Origin: Proteiniclasticum sp043951855
GTDB lineage: Bacteria > Bacillota > Clostridia > Clostridiales > Clostridiaceae
Reading direction: 5' to 3'
NCBI RefSeq assembly: GCF_043951855.1
Contig: NZ_JBINJW010000019.1
Coordinates: 1 to 50,675 of the forward strand
DNA length: 50,675 nt
Part shown: piece after piece, positions 33,351 to 40,979 of the stretch
Position numbering within the stretch: position 1 is the stretch's first letter
How the letters are laid out: each line of letters begins with the position of its first letter
The notes under the pieces: generated by a model
Seen by the model: only the letters and a program-made list of their open reading frames with translations
Database searches by the model: none
Told to the model about the DNA's origin: nothing
Translations under genes and position numbers: made by a program

Positions 33351-33810
33351 AATTGAAGCCAACGAGACCAGTAGAGCTAGGTATCCAAATATATATTAGC
33401 CACGTCTTGAAATCTTTCCATTCAATCTTCCAAACGTCTATGAAAGTAATAGACGTGTTGTAGGTGGTATATGCCTTTTTTGACATAACCTTCTTTGCTC
33501 ACATTAACAGTTTCTTGTTTTAACCCTTAATTAAAGCGAACTTCTTAAAATTTGTAGCTGGATCTGTGCACAGCAAAGCAGATGGGTCTTTATATTGCCC
33601 AATTACGATATCTGTTTTTCTGATTGTACACAACCACGACCAGCTTTCCAAGCTACTACGTTACTATTACGGACTTGGACTACAACCACAGCAATTTTAT
33701 GGTTGGAAGTATCTCTCTTTGGGTCTTTGCCACCAAGCTCTTTCGGTTCCCTATGTCTTATCTTTCGTTTACTTTTCATTGACTCTATAAGAAGGTTTCG
33801 TCACCCTTGA
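33351..33810 (-). pseudogene. Degenerate IS1595-family transposase (ISXO2-like)
   Basis: On the minus strand the translation changes frame but keeps a recognisable transposase tail: ELGGKDPKRDTSNHKIAVVV and NVVAWKAGRG (33,665-33,775), then LLCTDPATNFKKFALIKG, then LKQETVNVSKEGYVKKGIYH...RRLEDWMERFQDVANIYLDT. After that an in-frame TAG stands where the family has a tyrosine, and LYWSRWLQ continues beyond it. At least two frameshifts and one stop are visible, so it cannot work. Long plus-strand frames across it are shadows. Inverted repeat ends of the IS were not found. Confidence 0.8.
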
Positions 33811-33837
33811 CAATGTTCAATTAGATGTATAAAAAAA

Positions 33838-33873
33838 GGCCTATAAACCGCAAAAAAGTGGTTTATATGGTCT
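33838..33873 (-). terminator. Terminator beyond the recombinase stump
   Basis: On the minus strand GACCATATAAACC and GGTTTATAGGCC form a stem followed by TTTTTTT. It follows the broken recombinase just as a hairpin follows the intact one at 23660. Confidence 0.65.
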
Positions 33874-33881
33874 TTTAAACT

Positions 33882-34000
33882 TTATAAGTTTAAATTGCTC
33901 AAAAGGTCTGTTAATACTTCTTTCGTTATACCAATATATTGTAATCTAACAGAAGGAGTACTATGATTGAGAACCTTTTTAAGTTGAGCTTTGCCTTCAT
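33882..34000 (-). pseudogene. C-terminal stump of a short tyrosine recombinase
   Basis: About 36 codons remain, reading KKVLNHSTPSVRLQYIGITKEV then LLSNLNL and stop. The catalytic His and Tyr context matches the element's small recombinase (MLNHSSQLTTLRYIGITKEV). Upstream of ISYDEGKAQ nothing further aligns. It is the scar of an earlier mobile element or of an incomplete excision. Confidence 0.78.
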
Positions 34001-34020
34001 CATAAGATATTTTCAGTGGG

Positions 34021-34042
34021 GTCAGAAATAGTGTCAGAAATA
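34021..34042 (+). repeat. Direct repeat upstream of the ECF sigma gene
   Basis: GTCAGAAATA occurs at 34021-34030 and 34033-34042 (12-bp period), about 60-80 bp before the sigma gene. It could be part of an autoregulated ECF promoter or an operator. The sequence shows only the repeat. Confidence 0.5.
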
Positions 34043-34103
34043 TCTTCATATAAGCTAATATATATAGTAAGAAGGTAATTTTTGAAAGGTAGGTGAATTT
34101 TAG

Positions 34104-34670
34104 TTGTCGGATCGCGAATTGATGAAAATGATTGAAAAGAATCCGGATAAAGGGATTGATCAGATGATGACCTTATATATGGGCATGGTCTACAATATTG
34201 TGAAGAATAGAATATCCACTTTCTCCTCAAAGGAAGACGTGGAGGAATGTGTGATTGATGTATTTCATGAGATCTATAGGCAGAGAAATGCCATTGATCT
34301 TGGAAAAGGTTCCATCAAGGGATATATTGCGGTGATTGCAAAGCGAAAAGCCATTGGTCTGTATAGAAGCAGAAATGATAAGGAGACTTTTTCCGTGTCA
34401 TTCGAAGAAAAGTATATCAGTCCTATAGAATCCAGTCATTCAGGAATTGACGATGTTCTGATCGAGAAAGAGGATATAGCGGAAATCCTAAGCCTGATAA
34501 AGACCTTAAGGGAACCAGACAGTGAGATTTTCATACGAAAGTACTATTTCAGACAGAGTACCAGATCCATATCCCATGAACTGGGCATCAGAGAAAATAC
34601 CATAGACAAGAAAGTGTCCAGAGGTCGAAATAAATTGAGAAAACTGCTGGGAGGGAATGATAATGGATGA
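34104..34670 (+). CDS. ECF-type RNA polymerase sigma factor
   Basis: A 188-residue protein with sigma region 2 (YMGMVYNIVKNRI...DVEECVIDVFHEIYRQ...GYIAVIAKRKAIGLYRSRND) and region 4 (LREPDSEIFIRKYYF...SISHELGIRENTIDKKVSRGRNKLRKLL), with no region 3, as in ECF factors. The start is TTG 34104 with AGGTAGGTG upstream; ATG 34122 is possible. The downstream gene overlaps by 8 bases and encodes a membrane protein with a cytosolic N-terminal segment, as sigma/anti-sigma pairs usually do. It marks the return to chromosome-like composition after the AT-rich scar. Its regulon is unknown. Confidence 0.92.
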   Translation: MSDRELMKMIEKNPDKGIDQMMTLYMGMVYNIVKNRISTFSSKEDVEECVIDVFHEIYRQRNAIDLGKGSIKGYIAVIAKRKAIGLYRSRNDKETFSVSFEEKYISPIESSHSGIDDVLIEKEDIAEILSLIKTLREPDSEIFIRKYYFRQSTRSISHELGIRENTIDKKVSRGRNKLRKLLGGNDNG

Positions 34671-35541
34671 AAGAATAAGCAGCGTCCTAGATGAACTGGA
34701 TGAAAAAGAGACATCCGATCTTCTGAGTGGAGAAATGGAGTTTCCTATAGACGAGATCACAAGAAGAAGAATCGCCTCTTCTGTGAAAAAGAGAACCGGT
34801 GCAGAAAGAAGGGGCCAGAGAAACTCCAGGGGAATCTGGGTAGTGGGAGCTTCGATTATGCTGATGGCATTTCTGGCTTTCTTTTCTTTCGGCGAGAAGG
34901 ACCTTGTCGTTACAGTGAGAAAAGTCATGGAATTCATTCCCGGCTATGGCGTGGCAAGTCCTGCAGAAGGACTTGGAGGGGACATACCAAAGCAGGTGCT
35001 TGATCTGGTGGAGAACTTGAGAGCAGGTCATAATCTCACAAAGGAGAAGTACACCATCGGTGAGAAGGGGTATAAGGTGAACTATATCAGAGAGATTGAC
35101 CTTAGCAGGAACTATGAATCCATGAACGATATCATGGAAGAGAAAGAGGAGTGGCTTTTTATTGTGGAAGACAAGAAGGAGTCATACTACAGCATCCTCA
35201 TCGGAAAAGACTGGGGTAGATATACTGTCCTGATGTCTGGTGGGGCCGCAGAAATGTTCTATCATACCTTATCTCTTGCTGATCCGGATCGAACTGGAGA
35301 AATTGACCTCCTTTTCTATGGAGGAGACCAGTACCTGATCAATGAAAGGCATATGGTCTATCAGATTCCAGCCACTAGAATGGATTACGAAAGGAATCCG
35401 GAAATATTTGACAGACCTCTCGATGAAAAGATCTGTCTGGAGCTGATTTTGGTAAACTATGAGGAATCGCTAAATATAAACCCGCCATACCAGTTGGGAT
35501 CCATCGGATTGATGGAACAATATGATGAAATGAATAGATAG
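34663..35541 (+). CDS. Membrane protein, probable anti-sigma factor
   Basis: A 292-residue protein: about 60 cytosolic residues, one membrane segment (about residues 59-76: GIWVVGASIMLMAFLAFFSF), then a roughly 215-residue outside domain without a recognised fold. It has no zinc-binding HxxxCxxC motif. Start ATG 34663 is better spaced from GGGAGGG than ATG 34657 (about 8 versus 2 bases). The overlap with the ECF sigma gene and the single-pass layout argue for an anti-sigma factor releasing the sigma factor on an envelope signal (inference). It ends just before a hairpin terminator. Confidence 0.78.
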   Translation: MDERISSVLDELDEKETSDLLSGEMEFPIDEITRRRIASSVKKRTGAERRGQRNSRGIWVVGASIMLMAFLAFFSFGEKDLVVTVRKVMEFIPGYGVASPAEGLGGDIPKQVLDLVENLRAGHNLTKEKYTIGEKGYKVNYIREIDLSRNYESMNDIMEEKEEWLFIVEDKKESYYSILIGKDWGRYTVLMSGGAAEMFYHTLSLADPDRTGEIDLLFYGGDQYLINERHMVYQIPATRMDYERNPEIFDRPLDEKICLELILVNYEESLNINPPYQLGSIGLMEQYDEMNR

Positions 35542-35544
35542 AGA

Positions 35545-35578
35545 AAATGAACCAGCGCTAGAACTGGTTCATTTCTTC
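35545..35578 (+). terminator. Terminator after the sigma/anti-sigma operon
   Basis: AAATGAACCAG (35545-35555) pairs with CTGGTTCATTT (35564-35574) over an 8-base loop, followed by CTTC. The stem is perfect; the T tract is part of the stem. Confidence 0.7.
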
Positions 35579-35703
35579 ATACATATGATGTTTCTGGGTT
35601 AAAGCTTGTTGCTTATTTTTTTGAAGATAGAGTTATATTTCTGACATTGCAATCAGAATATGATTTATATAATGGATTCATAGAGCTTTTTAGAAGTTTG
35701 CTC

Positions 35704-35732
35704 TTATCATTTGTACGTACATTAGTTATAAT
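35704..35732 (+). promoter_or_regulatory. Probable promoter and palindromic operator of the first gntR
   Basis: TTATCA (35704-35709) and TATAAT (35727-35732) are spaced by 17 bases. Between them lies TGTACGTACA (35712-35721), a perfect 10-bp palindrome. A palindrome in the promoter spacer of a GntR gene is a typical autoregulatory operator. The rest of the 308-base gap (35542-35849) holds no gene. Confidence 0.55.
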
Positions 35733-35849
35733 GTAAGCAGTGAAAGGTTTAACGAATTAATCAGATCTGATTGCTGTGTTATTGGTGACTTCAGAGATGA
35801 GAGATTCAGGTCATAAAGTCGGAGAAGACAGACTGACAAGGAGGAAAAA

Positions 35850-36488
35850 ATGAAGTTTTCGGGATTGAAAGAATATGTCTATCATGAACTGAAGAAAAAG
35901 CTGATCAGCAATGTGATCAAACCAGGTGAAAGAATATATGAAGAAATCATAGCAGAGGAGCTGGAGGTCAGCAGAACGCCTGTAAGAGAAGCAATCAATC
36001 AGCTCGTAGCAGAAGGGTTTGTAGAGAACAGACCGAGAAAAGGAGTCTTTGCTGCGGTTATTTCGAAAAATGAACTGGCAAAGATGCTGGATGTCAGAAT
36101 TGCCCTTGAGAGCCTGGCAATCAAGCTCTGCTGTGAGAAGATCAATGAAGATCAGATCGATGAACTGCAAGATATCATGAAGAATCTGGAGAAAATGCTC
36201 AGAAAGAAAGATTTCATCCAGGCCAGTCAGTGGGACAGTAAAATTCATAGATATATTGCAGAAGTAGCGGACAATAAGAAGCTGTCCTCCTACATCAATG
36301 ATATACAGGATGTTTTCGCTTATACCAGAGGGTATAACATCAAATGGACAGATAAGAAGGTGGAGAGGTCCATCGGAGAACACAGAAAGATTGTGGAAGC
36401 CATAGCCAATAAAGACGAAGAGCGCGCAATAGGAATCGTCAGAAAAGACATCGAATCCATGAGAGAATATCTAAACGAAGAAGAATAG
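35850..36488 (+). CDS. GntR-family regulator, FadR/FCD subfamily (first copy)
   Basis: A 212-residue protein with an N-terminal winged HTH (AEELEVSRTPVREAINQLVAEGFVENRPRKGVFAA) and a C-terminal all-helical FCD-type effector domain (MLDVRIALESLAIKL, HRYIAEVADNKKL, with histidines and aspartates that bind metal in this family). FCD regulators usually sense organic acids, such as sugar acids or lactate. It is closely related to the next regulator, so a tandem duplication is likely. AAGGAGGAAAAA precedes the ATG. It has its own terminator, so it may be transcribed alone. Confidence 0.92.
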   Translation: MKFSGLKEYVYHELKKKLISNVIKPGERIYEEIIAEELEVSRTPVREAINQLVAEGFVENRPRKGVFAAVISKNELAKMLDVRIALESLAIKLCCEKINEDQIDELQDIMKNLEKMLRKKDFIQASQWDSKIHRYIAEVADNKKLSSYINDIQDVFAYTRGYNIKWTDKKVERSIGEHRKIVEAIANKDEERAIGIVRKDIESMREYLNEEE

Positions 36489-36500
36489 AGGAACACATCA

Positions 36501-36526
36501 GGATGCACAAAGTGCATCCCTTTTTT
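36501..36526 (+). terminator. Terminator after the first gntR
   Basis: GGATGCAC-AAA-GTGCATCC, a perfect 8-bp stem with a 3-base loop, followed by CTTTTTTG. Confidence 0.88.
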
Positions 36527-36611
36527 GCGCTTCTTAATTGACCATAATAATCAGAATTCTTGATTCAATAATATAAACATGGAATTTATTGAAGAATTTA
36601 ACTGAAAAGGT

Positions 36612-36639
36612 TTGCGAATATAAAAGATTCATGTATAAT
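36612..36639 (+). promoter_or_regulatory. Probable promoter of the catabolic operon
   Basis: TTGCGA (36612-36617) and TATAAT (36634-36639), spacer 16. The operator-like repeats begin at the -10 box and continue downstream of the start site. Confidence 0.6.
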
Positions 36640-36682
36640 AACAGTAGATTATAAATTATACATTATACATTATAATTTATAA
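36630..36682. promoter_or_regulatory. Nested palindromes at the operon promoter, candidate GntR operators
   Basis: The arms TTATAAATTATA (36649-36660) and TATAATTTATAA (36671-36682) are a perfect 12-bp inverted repeat. An inner inverted pair ATGTATAAT (about 36631-36639) and ATTATACAT (36662-36670) overlaps the -10 box, and ATTATAC is directly repeated. Such symmetry over a promoter fits binding of one or both dimeric GntR proteins. Confidence 0.55.
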
Positions 36683-36716
36683 GATGATTTAAATGGGTAG
36701 ACGGGAAGTGCGTTAA

Positions 36717-37373
36717 GTGAAAATATCAGGGTTGAAAGAATTTGTCTACCATGAGCTGAAAAAGAAGCTGATGAGTAGCAGTATCAAACAGGGAGAACGA
36801 ATCTGGGAAGAGGAGATCGCAAAGGAATTCGGCGTCAGTCGAACCCCGGTGCGGGAAGCGATCAATCGACTGATTGCAGAAGGATTTGTGGAAAACAGAC
36901 CAAGAAAAGGAATCTTTGCAGCGGAAATCTCAAAAGAAGAGCTGCTGAAAATGCTTGATATCCGAATCGTTCTGGAAGAGTTGTCTGTCAGGATGTGCTG
37001 TTCCATGATCAGTGAAGAGGAAGTGGAAGAACTCAAAAGCATATATCATGAATTCAGCATGAAGCTGAAAAGCGGAGAGTACGGAAAAGCCAGCGAGCTG
37101 GACAGCAAGCTTCACAAATTCATTGCTCAGGTATCAGATAATCAGAAGCTCATAGAGTATATAGATGATATCCAGGATTTCTTTGCTTATACACGTACAG
37201 GTGTCGTGAACTGGACCGAAAAGAAAGTGGAAAGATCCTTGAAAGATCATCATGAACTCATTGAAGCAATCTCGAAGAGAGATGAAGCGAAAGCCATGAA
37301 GTTCATACTTCAGGATATAGAATCCATGAGAAAACTGCTCAGTTCCTACGAGGAACTGGCGGTAATTATTTAA
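36717..37373 (+). CDS. GntR-family regulator, FadR/FCD subfamily (second copy)
   Basis: A 218-residue protein starting at GTG 36717 (GGGAAG upstream). The HTH reads AKEFGVSRTPVREAINRLIAEGFVENRPRKGIFAA, nearly the same as in the first regulator, and the FCD domain is also similar (LDIRIVLEELSVRM, HKFIAQVSDNQKL). It is the first gene of the catabolic operon; the epimerase gene starts 17 bases after its stop. The close relation of the two DNA-binding helices suggests they can bind similar operators, perhaps with different effectors. Confidence 0.92.
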   Translation: MKISGLKEFVYHELKKKLMSSSIKQGERIWEEEIAKEFGVSRTPVREAINRLIAEGFVENRPRKGIFAAEISKEELLKMLDIRIVLEELSVRMCCSMISEEEVEELKSIYHEFSMKLKSGEYGKASELDSKLHKFIAQVSDNQKLIEYIDDIQDFFAYTRTGVVNWTEKKVERSLKDHHELIEAISKRDEAKAMKFILQDIESMRKLLSSYEELAVII

Positions 37374-37390
37374 TGATAGGAGAGAAAGGC

Positions 37391-38221
37391 ATGAAGTTAT
37401 GTTATCAGGTGGCTACACCGGATGTGAAGATAGATGAATCTGTTACGGCATACCAGGGACCACTGGAGAAGAGCTTTAAGGATCTGTCGGAACTGGGATA
37501 TGACGGTGTTGAACTTATGACACTGAATCCCAAGGAACTGGACTGGGAAGAGGTGAAGAGTCTTCTTGAAAAGTATCATCTTCAGGCTGCTCTGGTCTGT
37601 ACAGGTGAGATCTTCGGTCAGCTGAAGCTCAGTTATACGGATCCGGATGAAGAAATAAGGAAAGAAGCCATCAGGCGTACGAAGGAAATCATCGATTTTG
37701 CAGGTTTTCTGGAAGCGGATATCAATATCGGTAGAATCAGAGGACAGTACAATAGAGTCTTATCCAGAAAGGAAACCTGGGACCTGGCGGTGGCAGCGTT
37801 CAAGGAGATCAGCATCTATGCAGAAGAGAGAAAGGTCAGAATCGCACTGGAGACTGTGACGATCATGCAGACCAACTTCATCAATACATTGGAAGAGGGA
37901 CTTCAGATGGTGAAAGACGTGGATGAGGACAACTTCAGACTCATGATGGATATCTTCCATCTTAATCTGGAAGAGAAAGACATCTACGATGCCATAAGAA
38001 AGTATCAGGACTATAACATCCATGTGCATCTGGCGGATAACAACAGACGTTATCCAGGGCACTGCGGTCTGGACTTTGAAAAAATCATAAAGACATTCAA
38101 AGAATGCGGCTACGACGGCACCTATAGTACGGAGATCTTCCAGATTCCCGATCAGGAAGTGGCAGCCAGGGAGTCCATCCGGCACCTGAGACCCATTCTG
38201 AATGCGGTATATCAGAAATAG
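37391..38221 (+). CDS. TIM-barrel sugar isomerase/epimerase (AP-endonuclease-2 family)
   Basis: A 276-residue protein of the xylose isomerase-like TIM-barrel family that includes tagatose-3-epimerase and hydroxypyruvate isomerase. Expected metal-binding positions are seen in ALETVTIMQTN (Glu), MMDIFHLN (Asp), HVHLADNNRRYPGHC (His) and YSTEIF (Glu). These enzymes move a keto group or invert a centre next to it in sugars and sugar phosphates. ATG 37391 with AGGAG just upstream is preferred over ATG 37373. It differs from the two other TIM-barrel proteins of the operon. The substrate is not predictable. Confidence 0.87.
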   Translation: MKLCYQVATPDVKIDESVTAYQGPLEKSFKDLSELGYDGVELMTLNPKELDWEEVKSLLEKYHLQAALVCTGEIFGQLKLSYTDPDEEIRKEAIRRTKEIIDFAGFLEADINIGRIRGQYNRVLSRKETWDLAVAAFKEISIYAEERKVRIALETVTIMQTNFINTLEEGLQMVKDVDEDNFRLMMDIFHLNLEEKDIYDAIRKYQDYNIHVHLADNNRRYPGHCGLDFEKIIKTFKECGYDGTYSTEIFQIPDQEVAARESIRHLRPILNAVYQK

Positions 38222-38247
38222 AAGAAACAAAGGAGGAAAGAAAGGAA

Positions 38248-39075
38248 ATGACTGAAGAAAAAGTACTGGAACTGAAAGAACTGACCTTACGATTCAGAAA
38301 TGATCTCATAGATATTCTGCATCATATTCAGACGGGACATCCGGGTGGTTCTCTATCCGCAGCGGAAATCGTCACCACACTGTACTTCGATAAACTGAAT
38401 ATCGATCCGAATAACCCGAAGGCGGAAGGGAGAGACCGGTTTATCATGTCAAAAGGACATGCCTGTCCGATGCTCTACATCAATATGGCGGAAAGAGGGT
38501 TCTTCCCCAAGGAGGATCTCATGACGCTCAGACAAACAGACAGTCATCTGCAGGGTCATCCATGTGCGCATAAGACACCAGGCATCGAGCTTTCAGCAGG
38601 TCCTTTAGGACTTGGACTTGGAGCGGGTCTTGGTATGGCACTTGGCGAAAGAATGAAGAAAAGCGATGCATACACCTACGTGCTTCTGGGAGACGGAGAA
38701 GTACAGGAAGGCGGAATCTGGGAAGCAGCCATGGCGGCTTCCAAATACAAGGCGAATAACCTCATTGCGATTCTGGATCACAATGGTGTTCAGCTGGATG
38801 GTACCCTGGAGGAAATCATGACCATAGGAGATATTGGAAGCAAGTTTGAGTCCTTCGGCTGGAATGTGATCCGCTGTGATGGACATGATATCGCCTCCTT
38901 CTCCAATGCTGTAGATGAAGCCAGAATGTCAGCAGACAAACCGAGCATCATCATTGCAGAAACCGTGAAAGGAAAAGGCGTATCCTTTATGGAAGGAAAA
39001 AACATCTGGCATGGCAAAGCCATCGGGCCAGAGGAATACAAGATAGCGAAAATGGAACTGGGAGGGCAGAATTAA
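38248..39075 (+). CDS. Transketolase, N-terminal subunit
   Basis: A 275-residue thiamine-diphosphate binding half. Motifs include HPGGSLSAAEIVTTLYF, MSKGHACPMLY and the ThDP/Mg site LGDGEVQEGGIWEAAMAASKYKANNLIAILDHNG. Together with the next gene it forms a split transketolase, moving a two-carbon ketol unit between sugars. Split forms in catabolic clusters are used on special substrates (for instance apulose 4-phosphate or 6-deoxy-6-sulfofructose), so a role outside the pentose phosphate pathway is likely. AAGGAGG precedes ATG 38248. The stop codon overlaps the next start codon by one base. Confidence 0.93.
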   Translation: MTEEKVLELKELTLRFRNDLIDILHHIQTGHPGGSLSAAEIVTTLYFDKLNIDPNNPKAEGRDRFIMSKGHACPMLYINMAERGFFPKEDLMTLRQTDSHLQGHPCAHKTPGIELSAGPLGLGLGAGLGMALGERMKKSDAYTYVLLGDGEVQEGGIWEAAMAASKYKANNLIAILDHNGVQLDGTLEEIMTIGDIGSKFESFGWNVIRCDGHDIASFSNAVDEARMSADKPSIIIAETVKGKGVSFMEGKNIWHGKAIGPEEYKIAKMELGGQN

Positions 39076-40016
39076 TGGGAAAGATGATCGCGATACGTGA
39101 TGCATATGGTGAAGCCCTGCAGGAACTTGGCAGAAGAAATGAGAAGATCGTGGTACTGGAAGCGGATGTGGGGGGTTCCACAAAGAGCATTCTTTTCGGA
39201 AAGGAATTTCCTGAAAGATACTTCAATGTGGGCATCAGCGAATTCAACATGGTTTCCATGTCTACAGGTTTTGCAAGTCAGGGATTCACTCCTTTTGTTA
39301 ATACATTTGCAGTATTCATGACCACTCGTGGGATTGATCCGATACAGACACTTATTGCATACGACTCTATGAATGTGAAGCTGTGCGGAACCTATGCAGG
39401 CCTATCTGACTCCTATGATGGTGCAAGTCACCAGGCCATCACCGATATGGCCTTCATAAGATCCATTCCGAACATGACCATCGTCTCTGTCAGTGATGCG
39501 GTGGAAACGAAGAAAGCGGTGGAAGCCATTTCGGAATTCAAAGGACCGGTCTATCTGAGACTGAGTAGAGCAGCGGCTCCTGTGTATTTTGATGAATCCT
39601 ATGCCTTCGAAATCGGCAAGGGTGTAGCGCTGAAATCCGGTGAAGATGTGACTTTGATCGCCACAGGAACCATACTTCATAATACACTGCGTGCAGCAGA
39701 GCTTCTGCAAGAAGAAGGCATCAAGGCAACCGTTCTGAATATCCATACGGTGAAACCTATTGATGAGAAGATCATTACAGATGCGGCAGAAAAAACCGGT
39801 GCAGTGGTGACCGTGGAGGAGCACAGCATCTATGGAGGACTAGGCAGCGCAGTGGCTGAAGTGCTTTCAAGAAAATGTCCTACACCGATGGAATTCGTGG
39901 GGGCAACAGAGTTTGCGGAATCCGGAGACTATGATGAACTTCTTGAAAAATACGGATTCAGTCCGGAAGCCATCCGGGATAAGGCCAAGGAAGCCATAGC
40001 GAAGAAAAAATTATAG
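39075..40016 (+). CDS. Transketolase, C-terminal subunit
   Basis: A 313-residue pyrimidine-binding and C-terminal half. The catalytic glutamate lies in FNVGISEFNM; GASHQAITDMAFIRSIPNM and VYLRLSRAAAPVYF are typical of split transketolases. The last domain ends with VTVEEHSIYGGLGSAVAEVL. The start ATG overlaps the stop of the N-subunit (TAATG), which couples equal production of both halves. Whether the sugar-phosphate binding arginines are kept cannot be told without an alignment, which matters because the operon has no obvious sugar kinase. Confidence 0.93.
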   Translation: MGKMIAIRDAYGEALQELGRRNEKIVVLEADVGGSTKSILFGKEFPERYFNVGISEFNMVSMSTGFASQGFTPFVNTFAVFMTTRGIDPIQTLIAYDSMNVKLCGTYAGLSDSYDGASHQAITDMAFIRSIPNMTIVSVSDAVETKKAVEAISEFKGPVYLRLSRAAAPVYFDESYAFEIGKGVALKSGEDVTLIATGTILHNTLRAAELLQEEGIKATVLNIHTVKPIDEKIITDAAEKTGAVVTVEEHSIYGGLGSAVAEVLSRKCPTPMEFVGATEFAESGDYDELLEKYGFSPEAIRDKAKEAIAKKKL

Positions 40017-40063
40017 TTTAAAATGTGAAAAAGTTACGGTGAGAAAGAAAGCGAGGACAAGAT

Positions 40064-40960
40064 ATGAGAGAATCTATACATAAATATTTCCAGATTGGAA
40101 CCATCCAGTTCATGAGCTATGCTGGTCTGGATGTACTGGAAAGCATAAAGACCATAGCGAAGGATGATTTCTTCGATGCAGTGGAAATCGGACAGATCAA
40201 AGACGATGCAGTAAGAGAAGAGGTAAAGAAAGTTCTAAGACAGTCCCATCTCAAGGTATGCTACGGAGCACAGCCAAGAATCCTTGGACCCAAGCTGAAT
40301 CCCAATGCCATCGAGGAAGAGGAGAGAAAGAAAGCGGAAGCTACTCTCATGGAAGCTCTAGATGAAGCAAAGGAGCTTGGCGCTACAGCCATAGCTTTCC
40401 TTTCAGGAAAGTGGGAGCAGGAAACGAAGGATCAAGCCTATGCGCAGCTTCTGAAAACCACAAGAGCGGTGTGCGATTATGCGAAAACACTGGATATGAA
40501 CGTGAACCTGGAAGTATTTGATTTCGACATGGACAAAGCGGCCCTCATCGGACCAGCGCCCTTTGCGGCGAAGTTTGCCCAGGATATGAGAACAACACAC
40601 AGCAACTTCGGACTGCTGGTGGATCTTTCCCACTTCCCCACCACCTATGAAACATCAAAGTTCGTCATTCAGACACTGAGACCTTACATCAGTCATTTCC
40701 ATATCGGAAATGCCGTGGTGAAGGAAGGCGCTGAGGCTTATGGAGACCAGCACCCAAGATTCGGATTCCCGGACAGTGCAAACGATGTGGAAGAACTGGT
40801 TGATTTCCTGACAGTACTGAAGGAAGAAGGCTTCTTCAATGCGAAGAACCCCTATGTGCTTTCCTTCGAAGTCAAGCCATGGGGAGACGAAGATCCGGCC
40901 ATCATCATGGCGAACACCAAGCGCGTGTTAAGACGTGCATGGGCATTACTTGAAGATTAG
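40064..40960 (+). CDS. TIM-barrel sugar isomerase/epimerase-like protein (paralogue A)
   Basis: A 298-residue TIM-barrel protein of the xylose isomerase-like superfamily. Metal-site candidates are LEVFDFDMDKAALIGP, LLVDLSHFPTT, HFHIGNAVVK and LSFEVKPWGDED. It is similar along its whole length to the protein at 47285 (shared FDAVEI/FDVVEI, HPRFGFP, NDVEEL, SFEVKP), and both are distinct from the one at 37391. Two such paralogues in one operon suggest a hetero-oligomer or successive steps. The family assignment is firm, the reaction is not. GAAAGAAAGCGAGG lies upstream of ATG 40064. Confidence 0.82.
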   Translation: MRESIHKYFQIGTIQFMSYAGLDVLESIKTIAKDDFFDAVEIGQIKDDAVREEVKKVLRQSHLKVCYGAQPRILGPKLNPNAIEEEERKKAEATLMEALDEAKELGATAIAFLSGKWEQETKDQAYAQLLKTTRAVCDYAKTLDMNVNLEVFDFDMDKAALIGPAPFAAKFAQDMRTTHSNFGLLVDLSHFPTTYETSKFVIQTLRPYISHFHIGNAVVKEGAEAYGDQHPRFGFPDSANDVEELVDFLTVLKEEGFFNAKNPYVLSFEVKPWGDEDPAIIMANTKRVLRRAWALLED

Positions 40961-40979
40961 GAATAGGGAGGATATAGAA

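Noticed and set aside
33566..33810. Plus-strand frames of about 70-75 residues
   Set aside because: They lie opposite the IS1595 transposase remnant, whose minus-strand translation is recognisable.
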